This document shows positions 56,330 to 64,000 of a DNA stretch of 64,000 nt, one piece after another. Where the stretch lies: positions 21,798,150 to 21,862,149 of the forward strand of contig NC_037601.1 of assembly GCF_003073045.1 (NCBI RefSeq), read 5' to 3'. A model generated the notes under the pieces. The model did not search any database. It was given only the letters and a program-made list of their open reading frames with translations, and had not been told where the DNA came from. The stretch is from Pomacea canaliculata (Eukaryota > Mollusca > Gastropoda > Architaenioglossa > Ampullariidae). Position 1 is the stretch's first letter, and the number at the start of each line of letters is the position of its first letter. A program made the translations under genes and the position numbers.

Positions 56330-58339
56330 TTTTAATCCATATATATATGTAAGATATGACGTCTGCACTAATACTTCTGATTACATATATATCTGACAGA
56401 TTGATAGAATATCAACAATAGAGGTATGTATGATTGCTTTATTTAAGGATATTTTATTTTATTTTATTTCAGTGCGCAGCGATCATTTTAATGAAATAAA
56501 CGAAGTCAAACTATTTATATTGTCTTTTGGAAACAATAATATCAGAGAGCATGATGCTATAGACATTATACATTGAAATCCTCGATGTGATAGATCAACA
56601 CAAATCAATACTAATAGCAATAATAAATTGTAAAGTGCTATATCCCAGCCATCAGGCAAACTCATTATTCTGTTCATATCACAGTAATTCACGACAATCA
56701 AACTCCGTGATGTAACACGAAGAACAATGCGAATACTTTAGCTGCGAGCGGTGATTAAAGAGTGATGGCCGCAGCTTAAAGGGTTAAGACACTGCAAAAA
56801 ATCTGCAGAAGCTAAGAAAAAGTGAAATGAAGAGAATGTTGACCGGTTACATTAACATCAGCAGCATAAGGTTGATCAGTTGACTCACAGAAGAGGTGGG
56901 CAAGACCTGTCCAGAAACTTTAAAACTAAACGGCTTTCTTAACCAGGTGCAAGCTATTTAATAAATAGCTATATTTTGCAATGCTGTATATGACGGTCGT
57001 GTAAACAAAATCGTGAAACATGGTCACATAATCGTCAATGTGAGTCTTATAAAGAAAGTCTTGAAAAGTGAAACCCGACATCAAGATTCTCGCCAATATT
57101 CGGGCTCTGATTTCGAAAACGAAACAGCGTGCATGACACAATGTTTCACCTCGCAAATTTTCTAGTAGGGCCTGATTAAATAATTAAAATAAAACTTTTT
57201 TTGCTGAGAAATATCTCGCTTGAACCTGTTATGTGTAATGAGAGTAAATAAGTTTTTATTGTATTCCAACATCAAGTAGTCTGCAATTTCGACCATAGGA
57301 AGTACACTTTTCTTTCAAGGTATTATGTACGCTGTTGACCAGAGCGGGAAGGTGGCGAGAAGTCAAGGGATACATCGGAGAATTCTGGTGAGTGAGTGAG
57401 TGAGTGAGAACGCGCCTGTCACTCACAGCAAAGGTTCCAATGCGCAGTACAGTAGTATAGAACAGCAAAGCATATCAAAAGAAATGATTAGGTCAATGAA
57501 CCACGAGGACCACAAGAAAACAATGCATTCAAGATGAGGGTAGGGCAGGTGAGCAAGACGGTCCATCGGTCACCCGATATAATAGAAACTAACGGAGAAG
57601 GTTAGTTTTCTTTAGCGTGAATGGAGAAGATTAAGAAACCTCTAAAGGAAAGGACTCGTGTCTTCATACTGGGGACAGAACCAATTCACAGTCGTCACTG
57701 GTTCTGTCCTTTAAAAAAACTACCACATATGTGCAGCTATTAAGTTAAAAGCGATACATCATTTACAACACTTGAAAACATTATTGTGGTGTTCTCACTC
57801 ACCACATAACATCTTTGATCTGTTGCACCCAGCTCATTGGCTGCTGAAAGTGAGTATTAATTACACATGAACTCACTTGACTGTCAGTTTACTGATCGCT
57901 GTAGTTTTGACTTTGAGTGACCATAGGTCACGTGGACTACGGTCGCACGCGGATCCCAGTGGGTTCAACTCTGCACAGTCATCTTTAATTGGCAGGACAA
58001 ACTGGCATTAGCCATGCAGTATCTACTGAACTAATTTTTTTTATCTAAATGCTCACGATAACATTCACACAATCATTTCTGTAAGATAGTGTGTGGGATG
58101 CAGCTGAAAATAGCCTCGTACAAATTTGATTTTTATATGATGAAGTGTAATGTGATCAGTTGTGTCTAATTAAAGAGGATTGAGTATTCGCGCACACGAT
58201 TTTGGGTTTTCATTTACATGACTCATACATGTATTTCAGTTCTTCTAGAGGACAAAACAGCATCTGACAAGTGTAAAAAGTATCATCAAAGGCAAACAGT
58301 GTGTTCTCATCAGTTTTACATCACAGAGTGTGGTGGACG
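56330..58339. other. Gene-free stretch downstream of the kinase-like gene
   Basis: It probably includes the 3' untranslated region of the kinase-like gene. A small (GAGT)n array of five units lies at 57388-57408. A B-box-like GTGGGTTCAACTC lies at about 57960. Otherwise nothing is recognised. Confidence 0.45.
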
Positions 58340-59317
58340 CTATACATAGATTTCAGCCTTGTTACCAGAACCATCGAAGTCCTCTAGAAAAAACTGCTCC
58401 ATTTTACCATTTTCCCAATCTACGTGGCTAACTTTTGGTAGATATGGATTATTAAATTTTAAAGGAGACAATGTATTGGACTCCAAAAAGAACGCGTCTC
58501 CTTCAAGTCTGTGTCTTCTTTTGACAACACTTTTGTTCTTTAAAGTTTCTGTTTTATGTGGACATAACAGCTTGCATCTGAGGGGATCATTGTCCAAGCA
58601 CACGGCCATACACTGCTGCTGTAGCTGTTGCTGCTGTTCAGTGTGGACCGTCCATCGTGTTGTTAAGTGTTCACTGCACTCCTGACAAAAACTTTCTTTG
58701 CAATATTGGCAGCTAGCATCTGTGCTCGAATAATCTTCCGACTCTGAAGAAACCCACGAGGCAGAAGACGAAGCGACAAATGATCCAGAGTGTTCTAATG
58801 AGCTGCTTTGTTGTTCCATTTCCTCCAATTGCCTCTGTTTATTTAATGTAATGTTTTCTGGTTCAGTTTTCTTTTCTGAGCGTCCGTCCACGTATACATA
58901 GTCAAGCCTACTTTTAGATGTTTGAGTGTGGTCCGGCCAAAGAAAAGATGTGTGATGACTGCAACCTGCATTGGGAGAATTCTGATCTTGTTCCTGCTGA
59001 TGAGGTTCAGACTCAGAAGAAATGGTTGTGACCGAAGTGCATACAAGAGAAGTATAATCTGTTTCAGGATTAGTACAATGATCAGATAGCTGATCGTTCA
59101 GTTTATCGTAGTCTTTTTCGCTGTTATGAACATTCTCAGACTGAATGTCTTGGCTGTGTTGATCCAAACTGGATGAGCCACCCGATGATGGCGGTAATGC
59201 TAGTTCTACTGGCTCATAAAATTTGTATTCTGTCTCACGATTACAATTTGGGATATGGAAGGCACTTTTCTGTGTGTCGTCTTTTTGTTCACGTGTCTTG
59301 TTGTCACCATTTCCTGT
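58340..59317 (-). CDS. C-terminal tail frame of the kinase-like gene (frame-shifted relative to the kinase exons)
   Basis: The frame is open from about 59317 to a stop at 58340, about 325 codons, far longer than chance in AT-rich sequence. Its content is mostly polar and disordered (Ser, Glu, Gln-rich; SSSASWVSSESEDYSSTD and a run of glutamines), with a cysteine cluster CQYCKESFCQEC and LLCPHK that could bind a metal ion. The end is acidic (FLEDFDGSGNKAEIYV). It follows the kinase domain on the same strand, and an acceptor-like GACAG at 59318 has the right phase to be joined to a GA|GTAAGG donor at about 59748. I therefore take it as the C-terminal tail of the same protein. No known family is recognised. 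Confidence 0.55.
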   Translation of the reverse strand, partial: TGNGDNKTREQKDDTQKSAFHIPNCNRETEYKFYEPVELALPPSSGGSSSLDQHSQDIQSENVHNSEKDYDKLNDQLSDHCTNPETDYTSLVCTSVTTISSESEPHQQEQDQNSPNAGCSHHTSFLWPDHTQTSKSRLDYVYVDGRSEKKTEPENITLNKQRQLEEMEQQSSSLEHSGSFVASSSASWVSSESEDYSSTDASCQYCKESFCQECSEHLTTRWTVHTEQQQQLQQQCMAVCLDNDPLRCKLLCPHKTETLKNKSVVKRRHRLEGDAFFLESNTLSPLKFNNPYLPKVSHVDWENGKMEQFFLEDFDGSGNKAEIYV

Positions 59318-59669
59318 CTACTAGGACTTTCTGGTGTTGTACGGCCAGTCTCATGAATTACTGACAATGTGTGACCTTTGACACCAGTAAATTCTGTCTT
59401 CACATTTGGTGATATCGGGGCAGATCTTGCCCCTTGCGGAAGACGATTGTAGACAGGCTGCCATGGCGCGGTTCAGTTGCACGTGTGACCAATGTCACCG
59501 GGAAAATAACCAGTCACCTGTGAATTGTTTAACGTGTCGTAATGGTCGTCAGAATCTTCTTCCACGTCCATGAATTGTTTAACAAACGTCTGCTCCGTGT
59601 CTCCAGGACTCGACAGATTGTTCTTTGGTCTTTTCTCTCGGGATTTTACTTGTTAAGTGGCTTTTCTGT
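59318..59669 (-). other. Frame-disrupted stretch between kinase exon and C-terminal tail
   Basis: Three different frames each look protein-like in turn: ERSEQKSHLTSKIPREK, then FVKQFMDVEEDSDDHYD, then (after an in-frame TGA at about 59475) PWQPVYNRLPQGARSAP and HTLSVIHETGRTTPESPSRQ. Joining them needs changes at an A7 run near 59692, near 59610, at the TGA and near 59317. Either this is an intron that happens to look coding, or a single exon broken by sequence errors or mutations. Confidence 0.4.
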
Positions 59670-60099
59670 TCACTTCGCTCGTTTTTTTCCAAATCGGACA
59701 TGGTTACATTCGAACTTGATGCTTCGCTTTAAAGCTTTCTGCTCCTTACTCCTGCTGCGCTCTAGAGATCCTCTGGAATGTTTTGAAAACTGTCCCAGAC
59801 TGAGATAAGGCATTTCGTGGTCTGTAAGTGGTGAAGTAATGTTACGATTGGCAGCTCTTTCGGAACCACGGTGATTTTCATTCTCGTTCAGAAAAGTGCG
59901 ATTGTCGATGCCTTCCTTGTGTTTCTTAGTGGTTCGCTTGTATGACCTTCGAATTGTGGTCCCTCTGGTCCATATTTTCTTGCTAGGAAGATGCCTTCTG
60001 ATATAAGCAGAAATCCTGTTTCGTGCTGGTACATCAGGAAGTTCGTCTGTTTCTTCACTGAGTGCATCCTCTGGAACCGCGCTTGCCAAAGGTTTGAAC
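59670..60099 (-). CDS. Kinase-like gene, basic juxta-domain exon
   Basis: Begins with the base completing an AT|G methionine codon at CAATTGCAG-like acceptor sequence and reads FKPLASAVPEDALSEETDEL, then a strongly basic stretch (SAYIRRHLPSKKIWTRG, KRTTKKHKEG), ending FGKKRAK before a TGA at 59670. The basic region may be a nuclear localisation or membrane-binding segment. Confidence 0.65.
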
Positions 60100-63000
60100 C
60101 TGCAATGGAAGGCATATCATAAAATTGTGTCGTAGCGTTGTCATTTGGAAGACATATTGCTGGAAGTTTCTTACAAACAGCTACATACATTTCTTTGTAG
60201 ATCTTCTTCCTGACAGAATCAAGTGTTTTATTAAAACTGGCTCAGTAATCCAGAATTCTAAACAATGCTCATTTAACAAGACCTAAAATTTCAACGGAAG
60301 GCATTTCTTTTATTTATTTATTAATTTACTCTCTTTGCACTTTATTATGTTTTCTTTCTTTCATCCTTATTCTTTACTATCTTGTCTCCTTTAAGCTTCC
60401 TTTCTTTATTGTATTTCTTTCTTGACAACGACAATGTCTGTTATCTTTATTGTGCAACTAAATAGTCCTTCATCCTTTATCATTTTTAACAAAATTAAAT
60501 CAGTCTATACTAGCAATGAACAAGAACAAACACAGAACCGTAAAGAGTCGTTAATGGGTTTTGTCAACGGTAAAATTAGATCTTTCTTTTTGTTAAATTT
60601 ACATTTACTATAGAAGATATGGGAAGAACTGTCCTACCCAAGACATATAAAATATCTTACATGAGAGGTCCTATGGACGCTGTGTCGCTTGAGTTTCTAG
60701 CGAGAGTTTCCACGATTTGCTCAGCAGTGGGTCTTTGCAGAGGGTTGGGATGGCGGCACTGCAAAATCAACTCATAAAGCCAGACTGGACAACTTTCGTG
60801 GTTCGGTAGTGACATTCCTTCTCTGATGTAATTTATAACCTGGAAAACAAAAAAATGCTTTTGATAACAATCGTGTAGGTGGCTGAAATGCTGTGTGGCT
60901 TGACTGTGTTCGAACGTGCGTACTTAAGAATAAAACGTGTAGTCTTACTCTTGCAACCTTTACAGCATGCTACCCTTTCCACTTTCAGGAAAGGTTTTCA
61001 GTTCTTTTACAAACTGCATCAGAGAAACTATTTTTGTGGAAATACTTATTAACATCACTTTCAAAGGCTTACCTCGTGCCTGGGAATATCAGCGCAGGGT
61101 TCCATGTCCTCGTCCGTTGCCCTGGGATTTATTCTGCTCTCCTCCCTTATGTGAAAGAGCTCCCAGATCATTGTTCCAAACATAAATACATCGTTTGCGC
61201 GGCTGTAGGTGTGTGCAACAAGCACTTCAGGGGCTAATCTGTAACAACAGAACATTCAATTTATTTTCTAAGACTGTCATGAAAAATAGTCTACCCAGTA
61301 TACAATTATCTACCCAGTATACAATTATACAATCCTGACCCGACTGGCTGCTGAATGCTGATAAATGATGGAAAGACCAGATGTAAAAAGAAGTATAAAA
61401 GTCTTTCAGAGTATTCTGTCATGAAATCTGATGAGAAAATTATTAATAACACTTTTATTTTGAAAGTATTTGTTATCAGCAACTGTGTTATTGATATTTT
61501 AATGGTTGAAATGAATTTGTAATTGTATGCTACAGTTCCTATTTTTAATATAAACTATAAAAAGAATGCTCATGAGAAACAAGCCCAAACATATGTTTGT
61601 ATGTGCATGTACATTTAGGTGTTTGCTTGTGTGCAGGTGTATGTGGATGCTTAAAACGTGTACATCTGTCAGAGAGAGAGAGACAGACATACACTTACCT
61701 ACGCCAGCTGTCCTGGAAAGGTTCCTCGTGCACACTGTCCTCCGCCGCACGCAGATGACGCATTCGCCCAATCCGAGCAAGCACTGCCTGAAGAAATATC
61801 AGGTTTCTGATATATTGTATAGGCTTGACCGAAGGGAAAGCAACAGCACATATGGTTTATTTTTTAATTATTCTTCAAACTTAAAAGTAACAATCTTCCC
61901 CAATTACGATTTCAGTTTTTTCCATGGGATTGTGTGACAGTTTGGTCACATTAAGGGTAAACACATCTCAGCAATCAACAACTGCATCAAGTATAGCAGA
62001 TATATATATGCCAAGTAAGTAACTCATATTAAAAAACTGTTAGCGTGTGTTAGTAATGTTCTCAAACCTCTCCTGTGTCGTAGTTGACTAGAATATTCGA
62101 TACTCGAAAATCTCGAAATAGCCATTCTTGACGATGTAGCTGACACATGGCATCAGCCACGGACTTGACCACGTGAAGGCAGCGCGCCAAGGGCTGACCG
62201 GAAGCTGAATCATAATCATCATCTTCTGACCAGAAATCTCCTCTAGCGGCGAGACTTTTCAGTGTCCAGCTGCCTTGATATTCTCTCTCCTGATGGGGAA
62301 TAAAGGTTGTTTACTTAGGTTGGTTAGATAGAGTGTGGGTTAGTTGTAGAAATGAGGTTTAAATGCAATAAGAGGACTTATACCGTAAAATTTGCTCCAC
62401 ATCCTCTTTTATTTTTCCTTTCTTGACTTTTCGATAAAAAAATGTTGGACAGAGTTCATTTGCGTACATGTTCCCGCAACTCCATCGCATTCTTTATAAC
62501 TGTATCTAATTCACAAATTTTCCCAACTGTAAAAATTTTTAAAACTCCCTGTAATCACTAAAACTATGATAAGAATAGAACAAATGACTTGAGCACACCT
62601 AGAAAAATGACAAGGGAGAGAGAGAGAGACAAAGCTGTAGCCTATTAACAATGAAAGGCTCACATGCACGTGCTGTCCGTCATGCTGGGTGAGGCGCACC
62701 AGTCCCTGCTCGCCATCATTCCAACATTTTACTGGAAGCTTTGACGACTCAATGAGTCGAAGCTCGCAATTCACAAACTTCTCGCAAAGTTTTTCTTTCA
62801 CAATTGTCTTGTCGTTCTGGCAACATAAAGCAATTTTCATGGTACTTTGTAATGAGTACTTCGGCTGATACAGATGCAGAATATTTGATGATCAACATTA
62901 GTGTCAGGCTATTGAATCCTATTCCTGTTTAAAGCGAGACAGGAAGTGCTAGCATTAATTAATCTCCTTCAATCTGCTTAAGACGCTTAGAAGGTGGACA

Positions 63001-63988
63001 ATTAATTTTAAAAATCTTTCCTTCTCTCTGCGTATTTGAAATGAGATTGAGAATACACCTTTGGCCACGTACAGTCTACTTTTTCTACATAGATGTGCTG
63101 TTGAAGAAAGTTTCGTCTCATCAGCTCAACAGTCCGTCACATTTGTCACATTCCATAGGTAAATAATTTATTTTCTTCGATCATAATTATTCATCTCTGG
63201 TACGCAAATATGCACAACCTAAATTATTTGTGAATGTTAAATGTTGGTATATATCATACTTTACCTTAATCTCCATGTCTATGGAGTCGTAGGTGAAGAG
63301 CTCCCCTCCCTTATGGCTGTCTTGGGCTCACAATGCCAGCTTACAACGCGGGTGTTCTTGTACAGGTCGGAGCTCTTTCCTTTCAAAGTGAACATGGAAA
63401 CATTGTTCCTAGTCTCTTCTTACTGTTTGTTAACATGGCAACCAACCCCCTATATTTTGCTAAACTTCACTAAGAAAGGTTTCTTCCTTATTTGCCTCAT
63501 TATTCATCAAGCTCAGTAAGTGTGGAAAGGGAGAGATAGGTAATAGTAGAGTTAGCAACAGCAATGATGATGATGGAGGAAGAGGAGGAGGAGGAGGAGG
63601 GAAAACTTTTGCATTCTTAAATTTTAAGTTTCCTCCCAAACAATTGCACTGCTGTTTCTTTCCATTGGTTGGTTATGTACATTTTAATTTAAAGTAAAAG
63701 GTCGTGTGTTAAATTTACATATTCCTATTACAACTGTGACAGAGTTTATGCTTATCAAGTACACAGAGTACTCCCTGGTCCAACAGCTATCAGGCCACAG
63801 GAAAGCAAATTAAGCACAATCGTAGACAATTCCGATCAAGATGGCAAATTGAGAATTCTTCAAGCAGAAGAACTATAACATAAACTATTTTTTTTTAAGT
63901 TGAACGGTGTCAGCAAATCAAGATCCGATGCAACTGTTGTGATAAACTTACTTGCGTCTATAAGCTGCTGAACTGACACGGGAATGCC
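59670..63988 (-). CDS. Protein kinase-like gene, probable pseudokinase (partial, runs off the right edge)
   Basis: Exons on the minus strand: 63952-63988, 63265-63408, 62664-62816, 62068-62289, 61699-61787, 61073-61238, 60661-60839 and 59670-60099; the last six are perfectly phase-matched. The catalytic loop reads FRDFRVSNILV (RD and N kept). The position of the DFG magnesium loop reads RIGRMRHL, so DFG is absent. The activation segment ends RRLAPEVL, followed by SRANDVFMFGTMIWELF (subdomain IX) and a closing CRHPNPLQRPTAEQIVETL (subdomain XI), most like tyrosine-kinase-like proteins. Loss of DFG with retained RD suggests a pseudokinase or a very atypical kinase, probably acting as a scaffold or allosteric partner. 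The N-lobe exon 63265-63408 needs one extra base to stay in frame. The 5' end lies outside the window. Confidence 0.75.
60661..60839 (-). CDS. Kinase-like gene, C-lobe exon (subdomains X-XI)
   Basis: Acceptor TTTTCCAG|GTTATA, donor CTCAT|GTAAGA. It contains YIREGMSLPNHESCP and the closing RPTAEQI motif whose arginine normally pairs with the APE glutamate. Confidence 0.8.
61073..61238 (-). CDS. Kinase-like gene, APE and subdomain IX exon
   Basis: Acceptor TTGTTACAG|ATTAGC, donor GAG|GTAAGC. It encodes LAPEVLVAHTYSRANDVFMF, with the conserved APE and the aspartate of DV(Y/F)xFG. Confidence 0.82.
61699..61787 (-). CDS. Kinase-like gene, activation-loop exon lacking DFG
   Basis: Acceptor TTTCTTCAG|GCAGTG, donor AG|GTAAGT. 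It encodes AVLARIGRMRHLRAAEDSVH, where a DFG triad is expected but not found. Confidence 0.78.
62068..62289 (-). CDS. Kinase-like gene, catalytic-loop exon
   Basis: Acceptor CATCAG|GAGAGA, donor GAG|GTTTGA. It encodes the hinge-like EYQGSWTLKSLAARG, an acidic insert, a helix ending MCQLHRQEW, and the catalytic loop FRDFRVSNILV. Confidence 0.8.
62664..62816 (-). CDS. Kinase-like gene, N-lobe exon
   Basis: Acceptor TGTTGCCAG|AACGAC, donor CAT|GTGAGC. It encodes 51 residues including LCEKFVNCELRLIESSKLPV. The VAIK lysine is not recognisable in this exon. Confidence 0.7.
63265..63408 (-). CDS. Kinase-like gene, upstream exon with a probable one-base deletion
   Basis: Acceptor GACTAG|GAACAATG, donor AAG|GTAAAG. 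The first part reads MFTLKGKSSDLYKNTRVVSW in one frame and the last part GELFTYDSIDMEIK in another; the shift falls at a G4 run near 63301-63306. One extra G would make the exon 145 bases and restore phase with the next exon. Confidence 0.55.
63565..63602 (+). repeat. (GGA)n microsatellite
   Basis: GATGATGATGGAGGAAGAGG followed by repeated GAG triplets, inside a kinase-gene intron. Confidence 0.85.
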
Positions 63989-64000
63989 CTGTAAATCAAA

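Noticed and set aside
1..64000. CRISPR arrays, operons, rRNA or intact tRNA genes
   Set aside because: Searched by eye for spaced direct repeats, polycistronic spacing and cloverleaf-like sequences. Only tRNA-derived SINE heads were found, none with a complete functional tRNA structure.

Overview
The window is nuclear DNA of an animal. Coding exons are short, carry GT..AG splice sites, and are separated by kilobases of AT-rich sequence rich in transposons and microsatellites. There are no operons, ribosome binding sites or CRISPR arrays. Eukaryote-specific genes (a GINS3 exon and a complete RBIS homologue), a secreted beta-lactamase-like gene of a kind reported from mollusc shells, and the mix of LINE, hAT and mariner/pogo relics point to a lophotrochozoan, most likely a gastropod mollusc. 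The species assignment is inference only.

Layout. 1-8 kb: the first coding exon of GINS3 (minus strand, 1616-1724) lies beside a 5'-truncated LINE with a perfect target-site duplication (78-969). A short LINE-derived element follows (about 3786-4015), then a full-length but frameshifted LINE (4595-7826) with an 11-12 bp duplication. 8-13 kb: mostly gene-free, with a 740 bp mariner/pogo-like MITE that itself contains a 166 bp hAT MITE with a perfect 8 bp duplication. 13.2-25.6 kb: a three-exon minus-strand gene for a secreted serine beta-lactamase-like protein of about 736 residues, with five C-terminal repeats resembling bacterial tandem repeat domain 1. Its signal peptide exon lies beyond a 9.8 kb intron.

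29-38 kb, plus strand: RBIS (three exons, 101 residues), a small putatively lipid-anchored cysteine-rich protein (two exons), and a TATA-box gene for a short secreted cysteine-containing peptide. 39-47 kb: a hAT element with terminal inverted repeats and the hAT dimerisation domain, an eroded intron-containing hAT transposase, two minisatellites, and a GC-rich island near 47 kb. 51.5-56.2 kb: possible minus-strand exons of an unidentified membrane protein, interrupted by a 3.1 kb (GAGT)n array that begins right after a tRNA-derived SINE head. 58.3-64 kb: a minus-strand protein-kinase-like gene running off the right edge. It lacks a recognisable DFG motif, so it is probably a pseudokinase, and its reading frame is disrupted in several places.

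The genes do not form a pathway. They look like unrelated neighbours in a transposon-rich genome. Several frame breaks sit in or next to homopolymer runs, so some may be assembly errors rather than biology.
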